64,000 bases of DNA, from assembly GCA_965233735.1 (NCBI GenBank), contig OZ247501.1, forward strand, positions 372,001-436,000. The letters are read 5' to 3'. The stretch comes from Cytomitobacter sp965233735. GTDB lineage: Bacteria; Pseudomonadota; Alphaproteobacteria; CAJXXZ01; 1604HC. Below are positions 55,463-64,000 of the stretch, piece by piece. Within the stretch, counting starts at the first letter, position 1. The number at the start of each line of letters is the position of its first letter. The position numbers and the translations under genes are program-made. Below the pieces are notes generated by a model. The model was not told where the DNA came from, did no database searches, and saw only the letters and a list, made by a program, of their open reading frames with translations.

Positions 55463-56233
55463 TTATAATGCTTTATACAATGCTTTATAAAAACCACCAA
55501 AAAATCCTATAAAAAATGGCAAACAATAGTACATCATTATAAACCAATATATATATTTTACATTTCTAAGTCTTATCATCAAATATATACTATATATTAT
55601 ATAAATGACAGAAAACACCATATTTATAGGCAAAAATATCTTTAAAAAATAATCGTATATCATTAAAGCAATCCATTGAATTTTAATACTTTTATCATAA
55701 TTATCATGCCATATATGCCAAGTTACATATGAAATCAAAACAGATGAAATAATATTGTATCTTACAATTGACAAAATCAACATAGTCAATAACATAATTT
55801 CAATCCACTTTCTTTCTAATTTTAATTTTGTCATCAATCTTTTTAACAATGAAATAAGAAAAATATAAATAAGAAAAATAAAAGATATAAGGATTGGGGC
55901 ACATGCAATAGTTAATAATTTTATTTCATCAAAATATTTTTCTACAGCATCAGCCTGACCAAAAGCCTCACCAAATGTTTGAAAATCCATCATAGATATA
56001 AATACATACGTTATCAATGAACAAAACAATGTAAAGTAATAAACAAAATTAACAAATTTACTATATTGTTCTCCAATAACCTTTATAGCTAGATTTTTTA
56101 TCAAAGACAAAACATAACAATATGCTAGTAATAATATAGCAAATAACACTGTAAAATTTATTGAAACAAAGAAATAAACTAATGCACAAGATACACAGTA
56201 TAGAAACAACAATAGCTTGTTTATAAAAATCAT
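55463..56233 (-). CDS. Integral membrane protein of unknown function
   Basis: 256 residues with about seven membrane helices, separated by short basic loops (LLKRLMTKLKLERKW). No family recognised and no charged residue pattern that suggests a transporter class. Same strand as dapD with 29 bases between, so possibly co-transcribed. Confidence 0.55.
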   Translation of the reverse strand: MIFINKLLLFLYCVSCALVYFFVSINFTVLFAILLLAYCYVLSLIKNLAIKVIGEQYSKFVNFVYYFTLFCSLITYVFISMMDFQTFGEAFGQADAVEKYFDEIKLLTIACAPILISFIFLIYIFLISLLKRLMTKLKLERKWIEIMLLTMLILSIVRYNIISSVLISYVTWHIWHDNYDKSIKIQWIALMIYDYFLKIFLPINMVFSVIYIIYSIYLMIRLRNVKYIYWFIMMYYCLPFFIGFFGGFYKALYKAL

Positions 56234-56382
56234 AATTAATTATTTCATAAAAATCATAACTAATCATTAAGTAAGTATAATATATTTCTAATATATCATA
56301 ATTTTTTTCGAGGCTACTAAGTTTTACTTCCCGTAGTTTTGCAGGTCATAAATTCATTTTTTGTTAATGCTGAATGCATTTT

Positions 56383-58320
56383 TCATTTGCATTCTATTAA
56401 GCTTTTTAATTCAACGACTTTTACTTGCCTTCCAAAATTCACTTGCGCATGGTTTGCGCCAGTTTCTTCAATCACACCATATCCAAATACATCATGAAAA
56501 ACTTTCTTACCAATCATATTTTTTTGTTTAAATGCCTTGAATACTACATTTTTCTTATTTAATTCATGAACAAATCTAGAAGGTGTAGTAGACATATATC
56601 TACCATGTTGCATTCTACTTTGAACATATGAAATTGCTAGATAAGACTTTGCTCTTGTTATTGCAACATATGCAAGTCTCCTCTCTTCTTCTATATTATT
56701 TCTTGATCTTATATGGGGAAACAATCCTTCTTCCCATCCAGGCAAAAATACTATATCAAACTCTAAACCTTTTGCTGCATGAACAGTCATTAATTGAACA
56801 TTGTTATCATCAGTAGATCTAACATTATTCCACAAAACATAATTTGAGTAATCTTCTGCATTATCAAACTCTTCAAGAGACTCAACCCATCTAATCATAT
56901 TTTCTTGCCTATGCTTCTCTAGAGATTCAAATAATCCAGATTCATGCATTATATTTTTCATAAGAGTTGCAAATTTTGTATCAAGCTTTCTCCAATTAGC
57001 CCACTGAATTAATAATACTTCTAATTTCTCATATGTTGATGTGTTTAAATCATTTTTCGAATTGCGAATCTTTTCTTCTACAGATATTCCATCTGCTTCT
57101 GCAATTTTATTCAATGTAGTTTGACCAATTCCTCGCTTAGGAGTTTGAATCATTCTATTAAATGCCATGAAATCATTAGGATTAGCTAAAAATCTTACAT
57201 ATGCCAACATATCCTTAATTTCAGCTCTATCTAATAATTGAATAGACCCAACAATTGAATATTTAATATTAGAGTTCAATAAACTTTCTTCCATTGAATC
57301 CATTTGTGCAGATGTTCTAAAAAGAATCGCTATAGTAGAATGTGGATTTTCAGATTTAGATTCTGCAATTAATTTACAAATTTCATTGCTTTCTTCTTTT
57401 TCATGAAGACCAATAAAAACATCAACATTTTTATCTGACTCTATTGAGGATAACAAGCTTTTATCTATTCTATTTCTATTATGCTTAATTAATGAATTTG
57501 CATTATTTAATATTTTATCAGTAGATCTATAATTTTGGTCTAATATAACTTTTCGTGAATTATGAAATTCCTTATTAAAACTTAAAATGTATTTTATGTC
57601 TGAACCTCTAAAAGAGTATATTGCCTGATCTGGATCCCCAACACAGCAAATTTGATTATCACTACTTGATAGCAACTTAAGCCAACGATGTTGAACTTCA
57701 TTAATATCTTGATACTCATCAACGCATATTAATTTATATTTTTCTTGATATTGCTTTAAAATATTTGGATGTTTTTCCCATAAATAAATTGTTTGTACTA
57801 ATAAGTCTGCAAAATCCATTGCGTTCATTCTTTTCAAAGTTTTAGCATATATATCATATATATCATGTTCTTCAGAGCTTAAATGATTGAAAATATTTCT
57901 TTCTTTTGCCCTCTGTATTAATTCTAACAATTGACTTGGCTTTAACCCTTTATATTTCACATGCCCTATTATTTTTCTTATTAATTGCAATTGATCATCA
58001 TAAGGAAGAACTTGAACTTCTTCAAATCCTAATACCTCAAGGTTTTCTTGCACTATATTAAGCGATAGTTTATGAAAAGTACCTATTGATATAGTAGATG
58101 CTTCTGGCCCTATTTCACTTTCCAATCTTTTCCTCATTTCTTGAGAAGCTTTATTTGTAAAAGTAGTAGCCATAATTTGATGAGGAAGGGCAAACCCTTG
58201 ATTAATATAATAAGCCATTTTGCTTACTAATGTTTTAGTTTTTCCTGTTCCTGCCCCTGCTACTATAAGTAAATTTTCTTTGCAATTGACTGCTAATTCT
58301 TGATTGTGATTTAAATTCAT
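56383..58320 (-). CDS. uvrD: UvrD/PcrA-type DNA helicase
   Basis: Superfamily 1 3'-5' helicase used in nucleotide-excision and mismatch repair. 645 residues, shorter than typical 720-780 because of a trimmed C-terminus. Walker A VAGAGTGKTKTLVSKM, motif II CVDEYQDINEVQ, motif III GDPDQAIYSFRG, motif IV DQNYRST, motif V TVHAAKGLEFDIV and motif VI YVAITRAKSYL are all present. The C-terminal Tudor-like tail (HDVFGYGVIEE) is kept. Whether it is UvrD or PcrA is only a naming matter. Confidence 0.93.
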   Translation of the reverse strand: MNLNHNQELAVNCKENLLIVAGAGTGKTKTLVSKMAYYINQGFALPHQIMATTFTNKASQEMRKRLESEIGPEASTISIGTFHKLSLNIVQENLEVLGFEEVQVLPYDDQLQLIRKIIGHVKYKGLKPSQLLELIQRAKERNIFNHLSSEEHDIYDIYAKTLKRMNAMDFADLLVQTIYLWEKHPNILKQYQEKYKLICVDEYQDINEVQHRWLKLLSSSDNQICCVGDPDQAIYSFRGSDIKYILSFNKEFHNSRKVILDQNYRSTDKILNNANSLIKHNRNRIDKSLLSSIESDKNVDVFIGLHEKEESNEICKLIAESKSENPHSTIAILFRTSAQMDSMEESLLNSNIKYSIVGSIQLLDRAEIKDMLAYVRFLANPNDFMAFNRMIQTPKRGIGQTTLNKIAEADGISVEEKIRNSKNDLNTSTYEKLEVLLIQWANWRKLDTKFATLMKNIMHESGLFESLEKHRQENMIRWVESLEEFDNAEDYSNYVLWNNVRSTDDNNVQLMTVHAAKGLEFDIVFLPGWEEGLFPHIRSRNNIEEERRLAYVAITRAKSYLAISYVQSRMQHGRYMSTTPSRFVHELNKKNVVFKAFKQKNMIGKKVFHDVFGYGVIEETGANHAQVNFGRQVKVVELKSLIECK

Positions 58321-58389
58321 TATTCTCAGTGTAATATATATTACTCAAACTTTGTATATAAAATAAAATACATATAGAATAAATATATT

Positions 58390-59034
58390 ATGAAAAGGTT
58401 TCTAAACAAAAAATTTGGAATGATTATACTCACAACTTCAACCATAATTTTTTATGCAAATAAATTGGTAAATTATAAAATTCAACATGTGCATGTTTAT
58501 GGAAACATTATAACTAATATAGGCACTATAACTTCAAATCTTAAAAATCAAAAAATGATTAGATTGAATACTAAATTAGAAGAAATGAAAATAAAAAAAT
58601 TAATTGGTGTGAAACATTGCACCATAAAAAAAATATGGCCACATAGCATTGTTGTGTTAATAGAAGAACACATCCCTGTATTTCAACAAAATGATAATTA
58701 CATTAGCATTGAAGGGCTAAAAATAGGAAAAACATACCCTATAGATCGAATACACCTATTTGGAAAATATGATGAATATGAATTAACAAATTTAATGCAT
58801 ATATTATTAAAATATCAAAATATTTTAGATAATATAAATTCAATCCATAGAGTAAGAAGCGAAAGATTTGATATTATATTAAATTCTGGAATCACATTAA
58901 AGTGCGGAGATCAAAAAGTTGAATCTTCCATAATGAGATATCTAAACTTGCCTAAAAACATTCCAAACACTAAAATTATAGATTTTAGACATCCACAACG
59001 AACTATATTCTATAATGAAACTAACTTAATATGA
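58390..59034 (+). CDS. ftsQ: Cell division protein FtsQ
   Basis: 214-residue bitopic divisome protein. One membrane helix (MIILTTSTIIFYANKLV), then a POTRA domain starting KIQHVHVYGNIITN and a beta domain with RIWPHSIVVLIEEHIPVFQ-like sequence (KIWPHSIVVLIEE). Segment NSGITLKCGD is typical of the C-terminal part. It is separated from murB and ddl, its usual neighbours. Divergent from uvrD and convergent with dnaA. Confidence 0.8.
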   Translation: MKRFLNKKFGMIILTTSTIIFYANKLVNYKIQHVHVYGNIITNIGTITSNLKNQKMIRLNTKLEEMKIKKLIGVKHCTIKKIWPHSIVVLIEEHIPVFQQNDNYISIEGLKIGKTYPIDRIHLFGKYDEYELTNLMHILLKYQNILDNINSIHRVRSERFDIILNSGITLKCGDQKVESSIMRYLNLPKNIPNTKIIDFRHPQRTIFYNETNLI

Positions 59035-59055
59035 TATATACAAATATATCAAAAT

Positions 59056-60342
59056 TTATACTTCTATAATCTTTTTAATGTTTTCAACTTCAATTTCTAA
59101 TGCAATCTCTTTATTTATATTATTTTCTATTTTTTTGATTCCATGTAAAGCTGTAGAGTGGTCTTTTCCACCTAATAATCTTCCAATCTCAGGCAAAGAA
59201 CTATTTGTTAATTCTCTACATAAATACATTGCAATTTGACGAGATTTAACAATTTCTTTTTTTCTAGATTTAGAGCACAAATCATCTTTTCCTATTTTAT
59301 AATATGTACAAATTGAATTTAAAATTAATTCTGGAGTAATAACTTTTTCATCACGAACAAATTCTTTTAAAATTCCTTTAACAGTAGTTAAATCTAAATC
59401 TTTCTTGAAAAAATCAACATATGCAATAACTCTCATTAATGCTCCGCCTAATTCTCTAATGCTAGACTTTACATGTTCAGCTATAAACTGAAGTATTTCA
59501 TCACTAATATTTCTTCCAAGAGATTTTTCCTTTAAAATGCTTAATCTTAATTCATAATTGGCTGGATGAACATTAACTACTAATCCACTTCCAAGTCTAG
59601 ATCTTAAACGTTCTTCAATTCCTGATAGTTCAGAAGGAGCCTTATCTGCTGATATAATTAATTGCTTGCCTTGTGAAATCAAATAAACAAATGTGTGAAA
59701 AAATTCCTCTTGTGTTGAATCCTTACCTGACAAAAACTGAAAATCATCAATCATTAATACGTCAAAAGACCTTAATTCATCTTTGAATAAAATCATATCT
59801 CTTTGCTTTAAAGCATTAATGAATTTCATCATAAATTGCTCAGCCGATAAATAACAAACTGATTTCTCGTTTTTATTATTACGAATATACCACCCTATAG
59901 AATGCATAAGGTGTGTTTTCCCTAATCCTACAGGACCATATAAAAATAATGGATTAAAGATTATTTCTGAAGATTCTGCAATTCTCAAAGCAGATGTGAA
60001 TGCCATTTCATTAGATTTACCAACAACAAAATTATCAAAAACCAAAGCAGGATCAAGAGGTAGCGAATAATCACTATTTAAAGATGATTTTGTCGCAGTT
60101 TTTTTCTCCCGAATACCCAAATTTACATCTAAATTGAATTCATTTTTTATTATATCTTGCAATATATCAAAATAATGAGCAATGATCCAATTAGAAATAA
60201 ACTTACTATTTACATAAATATTTACAGTAGAGTCATTTATTTTAACTTCAACATTGGAAAACCAACTATTAACTACATCGTTGCCAAGCTTGATATTTAA
60301 CTTTTCAGTTATTATTTTCCAAACTTCGGCAACATTAGGCAT
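59056..60342 (-). CDS. dnaA: Chromosomal replication initiator DnaA
   Basis: AAA+ initiator that melts oriC. 428 residues, slightly short. Domain I at 1-80, a very short linker, AAA+ domain with Walker A GPVGLGKTHLMHSI and Walker B LMIDDFQFLSG, and the DNA-binding domain IV with the signature GKDHSTALHGIKKI (DHTTV in most species). It overlaps rpsT by one base; the rpsT-dnaA order is common in alphaproteobacteria, where oriC is usually elsewhere. No DnaA-box cluster was seen nearby. Confidence 0.97.
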   Translation of the reverse strand: MPNVAEVWKIITEKLNIKLGNDVVNSWFSNVEVKINDSTVNIYVNSKFISNWIIAHYFDILQDIIKNEFNLDVNLGIREKKTATKSSLNSDYSLPLDPALVFDNFVVGKSNEMAFTSALRIAESSEIIFNPLFLYGPVGLGKTHLMHSIGWYIRNNKNEKSVCYLSAEQFMMKFINALKQRDMILFKDELRSFDVLMIDDFQFLSGKDSTQEEFFHTFVYLISQGKQLIISADKAPSELSGIEERLRSRLGSGLVVNVHPANYELRLSILKEKSLGRNISDEILQFIAEHVKSSIRELGGALMRVIAYVDFFKKDLDLTTVKGILKEFVRDEKVITPELILNSICTYYKIGKDDLCSKSRKKEIVKSRQIAMYLCRELTNSSLPEIGRLLGGKDHSTALHGIKKIENNINKEIALEIEVENIKKIIEV

Positions 60343-60599
60343 TATTTAACGCTATTAAATAATTGTGATAATTTGCTAATTTTTCTACTAGCATTAGCAT
60401 GGTGTATCAAACCTCTTCGACCACATTGTGTCAAATAAGATTGAGTTTCCTTAAAAAGCTCAATATTATTCTCTCCACTATCAGCAGATTTTCTACATTT
60501 TTTTACCAAAGTTCTCATTTTACTCATATTACCTTTATTTGCCATACGAACTTTTTTATCTCTACGGATTCGTTTTTTAGTAGATGTATGATTAGCCAT
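60342..60599 (-). CDS. rpsT: 30S ribosomal protein S20
   Basis: bS20, 85 residues, basic helical bundle. MANHTSTKKRIRRDKKV at the start and NASRKISKLSQLF at the end are typical. Its stop overlaps the dnaA start by one base, so the two are translationally coupled. Confidence 0.95.
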   Translation of the reverse strand: MANHTSTKKRIRRDKKVRMANKGNMSKMRTLVKKCRKSADSGENNIELFKETQSYLTQCGRRGLIHHANASRKISKLSQLFNSVK

Positions 60600-60666
60600 T
60601 TATTACCTCATTTAACATATTAAGTAATTTTACACCAATTTTAGCAATCAATAAATATTGTTTTGC

Positions 60667-61122
60667 TTATTTATCATTATTTCTTCTACTTTTCATAAAT
60701 GAATCCAAAATAACCATAGCAGCCAAAGCATCATCAGTGTCATGCTTTGGTCCCATATTATACATAGAAGCTACATAAGCACTACTTAATCGTTCATCAA
60801 AAATATCAATTGGACCATTCCAATCTTCATACAAAGACTTAATAAATATTTCTGTTTCTTCACATTGAAATCCTTTGTCCCCTTTCATATTCAAAGGCCA
60901 TCCTACTACTATTCCCACTACATCACGTTCTACAATAAGGTTTTTTAATAGTTCTACGATTTTATTTTTAGGACCATAAACTCCATTTGGAACAGAAAAC
61001 ATTTGATCTATATCTGAAAATGCTATTCCGGTTCTTACTTCTCCATAATCTATTCCCATCAAAACACCTTTTCTGGGAATGTTTCCATATATCAAATCAT
61101 TCATTTCTACAATTATTATCAT
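60667..61122 (-). CDS. ruvX: Putative pre-16S rRNA nuclease / Holliday junction resolvase YqgF
   Basis: 151 residues, RNase H-like fold. Catalytic Asp in LMGIDYGEVRTGIAFSD, VVGWPLNMKGDKG, the motif FDERLSSAYV, and the C-terminal catalytic Asp in DTDDALAAMVILD. The first 20 residues precede the usual start; a later ATG at residue 7 is possible. Its common partner algH/yqgE is at 37.8 kb. Confidence 0.9.
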   Translation of the reverse strand: MIIIVEMNDLIYGNIPRKGVLMGIDYGEVRTGIAFSDIDQMFSVPNGVYGPKNKIVELLKNLIVERDVVGIVVGWPLNMKGDKGFQCEETEIFIKSLYEDWNGPIDIFDERLSSAYVASMYNMGPKHDTDDALAAMVILDSFMKSRRNNDK

Positions 61123-61289
61123 TGTTCATGCTACTTAGGCAACAAAATATGAATTAATCTATTTTAGCTGTAAAAATTAAAAGCATTAAAAAAATATTAT
61201 TCATATATTGTATAAAACTCACTAAAAAGAAAATATAATAATAAGAATATCATATAAAAACTTCAATTTTTTAAATAAAAGTATAATAT

Positions 61290-61320
61290 TTGATTGTTTT
61301 TTCATCCAAATTATTATAAT
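61290..61320 (+). promoter_or_regulatory. Promoter of the tRNA-Pro/tRNA-Ser unit
   Basis: -35 TTGATT (61290-61295) and a perfect -10 TATAAT (61315-61320) with a 19-base spacer. The -10 box ends nine bases before tRNA-Pro. Confidence 0.55.
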
Positions 61321-61329
61321 CTACTTACA

Positions 61330-61403
61330 CGGGGCGTAGCGCAGTCTGGCAGCGCATCTGCTTTGGGAGCAGGGGGTCGGAAGTTCGAATCTTCTCGCCC
61401 CGA
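61330..61403 (+). tRNA. tRNA-Pro (TGG)
   Basis: 74-nt cloverleaf: acceptor CGGGGCG pairs with CGCCCCG, D arm GTAGCGCAGTCTGGC, anticodon loop TTTGGGA giving anticodon TGG, T loop AGTTCGAATC, discriminator A. CCA not encoded. Six bases separate it from tRNA-Ser. Confidence 0.96.
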
Positions 61404-61409
61404 TTGATT

Positions 61410-61497
61410 GGAAGGATGGCCGAGTGGCTTAAGGCGCCTGCCTGGAAAGCATGTATACGGTTGTACCGTATCGAGGGTTCGAATCCCTCTCCTTCCT
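61410..61497 (+). tRNA. tRNA-Ser (GGA)
   Basis: Class II tRNA of about 88 nt with a long variable arm (TACGG pairs with CCGTA). Acceptor GGAAGGA pairs with TCCTTCC, D arm GCCGAGTGGCTTAAGGC, anticodon loop CTGGAAA giving GGA, T loop GGTTCGAATCC. The discriminator position is T where bacterial tRNA-Ser nearly always has G; the base falls in the T run that follows the gene. CCA not encoded. Confidence 0.95.
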
Positions 61498-61992
61498 TTT
61501 TCAAAGTCAACGTTTCATAAAAATTTCAATATAATTCTTTATTTTTTTAAGTGATAATTTAGTTGCTAAATCTTTTTTCCAATTATTAGACTACAATTGA
61601 AAAATAATATAATTTTAGGATCTCATTTCGAAATAAAAGTTCTGATTTTATTATGTTATCTAATAATATGTATATATTAATTCAATCATACTCATAAAAT
61701 AAATCAACTGAAACAAAAAGAACAATTTGTCATTAAATTTTAATCTAGCAAACTATGAAATAACAAAAATATATAATGCAATCATATAGATCAAAAGAAA
61801 AAGCTATTATTATCAAAAAATAGATAGCAGCCTGAAAGTTCATTATCAAAATACTTTTTAATTATAAAGAAATGTATTCAATCATAATTACAATAATTTT
61901 ACATTATAAAATCTGCAGAATATAAATAATTTTATGACTTTAATTATTTAATTTTAACATAATTATTTACAAGTTATATAAACACTTAACAA
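61498..61992. other. AT-rich gene-poor stretch after the tRNAs
   Basis: About 495 bases with a T run at the left edge that may end the tRNA transcript. No gene, repeat or structured RNA was recognised. Confidence 0.5.
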
Positions 61993-62886
61993 TCATTCAG
62001 AATATCCACAGCCACATTTTTTTTCAACTGAGATAAAGTCATCCATTTTTTCTAGGTCACTAATGAGATCTTCTTTGTAAAATCCATGCTCATACAACCT
62101 TTTCGACTCTAGAAGATAAGATTGTCTCTTTCTATTAATCAATTGATTTGAAAATACTATTATTTGAGAACGAACATGAATAAAAGCGATAGAATTAAAA
62201 TACTCTGCTTTAAATTTATCTAAATCTGAGAAATATAAATCTCCAATACATATTTGCATTGGATTTACTACTATATCTTTTAAAATCTTATTGAAATCAC
62301 GAGAAAAATATTCTTTATTACTTATTTTGCAACATATAGCATTTTTATCAACATTAGTTCTTTTTATATTATCTACAATTGGCTGTAAAGCATCAAAAAT
62401 GCATTCAAAGCAATTATATCCTACATAATATTCATCTAATCTGTTCAACTTAGATAAAGAAGGCATACCTCTTAATTTATTATGAGATACATTCAACATC
62501 CTTAATCTAGGCATTTTATCATCAATTTTCGGAAATGATGTCATTTTATTATAGCTTAAGTTCAATTCTTCTAAGTTATACATATAAGGCATGTGTTCAA
62601 TAGATTCAATTTCATTGTGAGATAAGTCCAATTTAAACAACTCAGGAAAAGACGAAAAAAAAGCAGGAAGATAATTCAAACATGCATTATTAATAATTAA
62701 TACTTCTAAGTTGTACATTGTTAACATTTGATCAGGAATTTCATACAAACCACATACATTAGAAATCTCAATATACTTAATACGCTCTCTTATTTTGTTA
62801 TGACTTTGAAACATATCAATAAAATCATTATTACTTTTTTCATCAAAAATAATGTTTTTCAACACCAAACATGTTCTTGTCGGCAA
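61993..62886 (-). pseudogene. LRR protein, C-terminal part, cut off by a frameshift
   Basis: 297 residues from a TTG at 62886, but the frame is open upstream to the A10 tract at 63034-63043, adding about 50 residues without an ATG. About five LRR units run from residue 50 to 155 (ELNLSYNKMTSFP, RLRMLNVSHNKLRG). A helical C-terminal domain ends in a Cys-rich tail (KKCGCGY). One extra A in the A10 tract would join it in frame to the LRR protein at 63030-64000. It may be a true pseudogene fragment, a slippage-expressed part, or the result of a sequencing error. Confidence 0.75.
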
Positions 62887-63029
62887 AGATAGATGTTTTC
62901 CACTATGACAAAAGAAGCTGAATTTTTGAATACTATCTATAGTAATGTTAATGCAGTCATATGTAAAACAAGCAATATTATCATCTGTTATATCTTCTTC
63001 TTTTATATTAGAGCATTTTTCAATAATTT

Positions 63030-64000
63030 TTAATTTTTTTTTTCAATTAAGCAATCTTCCGCTTTGGGAACATTTTCATTGATATGCCTAGATAAATCAA
63101 AGATTCCATCATTATCATTAATATATGTTTTTTTAGGAATAATACGAAAATCAACATTTGCTTCAAAATTTGGGGAATATATATTACCTTCAAAATCTAC
63201 CATATTTAAATTCTTTAACCTATTTATATGATCAATTCCATTTGTGCTTATTTGATTATTTTTAGCAGAAACCCACTTGATGCATTCAGGCAAATTTAAT
63301 TGTTCAATTTTATTATTATCTATCATTATGAATTCTAGATTATAAAAATGAGTAAAATCTACTAACCCATAAAGGTTGTTATTATTTAATACAATTCCAT
63401 GAGCATAAGGAAATAAATTAGCCAAATCATATAAGTTATCAATTTTATTATCACTCAAATCTAATATAATTTTATTCTTATTAATAAGTGTATTTCCCGT
63501 AGATTGCAAAGAATTAATTCCACAATTTGACAGATCAATATACTCAACACCATTAAGATCTTGGTTTTCATTTGCTGCATTTAAAACACAATATGGCAAT
63601 TTTCCAGAGTCATTAATTTTAGGATTATTTTGCAAATTCAATGTTTGCAATAAACCATAATCATTAATTGCGCTAGATTTTGAAATTTTATTATTAGATA
63701 AATCACAATGAATCACATTTTTCAATATATCTTTTCTAATTACATTTGCTAATCCACCAGAAAAGCCATTATTACTCATATCCAACAAGTAAACATATTT
63801 AAATCTTCTAATAGAAGATCCTGTAAAATCTGACCAACTCATATTAGGATTGTCAATTTTATTATTAGAGATAACTAATTCCATTATTTTTGTAATTACA
63901 CCATCTTTAAAAGAGTGATTTGGTAACGAACTCATTTCATTACCTTTTAACTCAACTCTTACAACACCACTTTTCCAAATATTTGACAAATCAACACCAG
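63030..64000 (-). CDS. LRR protein, N-terminal part (5' partial, 3' frameshifted)
   Basis: The frame is open to the end of the window, so the start lies beyond it; an in-frame TTG at 63989 is only a track start. It encodes at least ten irregular LRR units (YVYLLDMSNNGFSG, IILDLSDNKIDNLY, FIMIDNNKIEQL). It ends with a stop right after an A10 tract (63034-63043), where the next 350 residues of LRR and C-terminal sequence continue in another frame. The complete product would be a large LRR protein of over 660 residues. LRR proteins of intracellular bacteria often act on host proteins; localisation is unknown because the N-terminus is missing. Confidence 0.75.
   Translation of the reverse strand, partial: GVDLSNIWKSGVVRVELKGNEMSSLPNHSFKDGVITKIMELVISNNKIDNPNMSWSDFTGSSIRRFKYVYLLDMSNNGFSGGLANVIRKDILKNVIHCDLSNNKISKSSAINDYGLLQTLNLQNNPKINDSGKLPYCVLNAANENQDLNGVEYIDLSNCGINSLQSTGNTLINKNKIILDLSDNKIDNLYDLANLFPYAHGIVLNNNNLYGLVDFTHFYNLEFIMIDNNKIEQLNLPECIKWVSAKNNQISTNGIDHINRLKNLNMVDFEGNIYSPNFEANVDFRIIPKKTYINDNDGIFDLSRHINENVPKAEDCLIEKKN

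Noticed and set aside
59056..60660. Replication origin beside dnaA
   Set aside because: No cluster of DnaA boxes was seen, and in many alphaproteobacteria oriC is not next to dnaA.
61325..61510. Minus-strand open frame of 61 residues across the tRNA genes
   Set aside because: It lies fully over tRNA-Pro and tRNA-Ser; such frames are a known false call at tRNA pairs.

Overview
The window looks like a chromosome segment from a reduced, very AT-rich, host-associated alphaproteobacterium. Alphaproteobacterial signs are the paired b and b' subunits in an atpB-atpE-atpF'-atpF Fo operon, a MucR/Ros-family regulator, ribosomal protein S9 with a long N-terminal extension, and an rpsT-dnaA pair. Reduction shows in split-up gene clusters: rpsP-rimM lacks trmD-rplS, the 5S gene stands alone, and ftsQ, murB and ddl are apart. 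It also shows in shortened enzymes and seven gene-poor stretches of about 0.5 to 1.1 kb. LRR proteins, secreted paralogues and two isolated type VI secretion components point to life with a eukaryotic host. A Rickettsiales- or Holosporales-like intracellular bacterium fits best, but this is inference; no 16S gene is present.

Layout. 1-4.9 kb: RND efflux pair, then rpsP-rimM. 5-9.3 kb: an empty stretch, a PAAR-like T6SS spike protein, a DciA-like gene, three paralogous secreted beta-rich proteins on the minus strand and rbfA. 9.4-24 kb: an accessory block with tRNA-Asn, tRNA-Arg and 6S RNA, seven genes for secreted proteins of a shared design, a family 2 encapsulin shell gene overlapping a cysteine desulfurase gene, and murB and ddl. 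24.6-36 kb: nth, a possible MnhG, truB-rpsO-pnp, acpP-fabF, purC, a DsbA-like protein, prmC and an amino acid permease. 37-50 kb: mucR, algH, dnaB, rplI, ftsH, rplM-rpsI, the Fo ATP synthase operon with yebC and ruvC, a HAD protein, ferredoxin, gpsA and tssE. 50.5-64 kb: 5S rRNA, recA, a large secreted coiled-coil protein, dapD, uvrD/pcrA, ftsQ, rpsT-dnaA, ruvX, tRNA-Pro and tRNA-Ser, and an LRR gene broken at an A10 tract that runs off the window.

The strongest unusual system is at 12.8-15.5 kb. A family 2 encapsulin shell protein with an inserted cyclic-nucleotide-binding-like domain is followed, with an 8-bp overlap, by a cysteine desulfurase carrying an extra N-terminal segment of about 60 residues. 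This is the arrangement of sulfur-handling encapsulin nanocompartments, here in an apparently reduced symbiont genome. Two tandem duplications (6.5-8.3 kb and 19.1-23.0 kb) left recognisable gene-tail remnants (dciA, murB and a beta-barrel gene). They show how the secreted families expand beside housekeeping genes.

Retained cell functions include peptidoglycan precursors and division (murB, ddl, dapD, ftsQ), replication and repair (dnaA, dnaB, recA, ruvC, ruvX, nth, uvrD), lipid synthesis (acpP, fabF, gpsA), translation and ATP synthesis.
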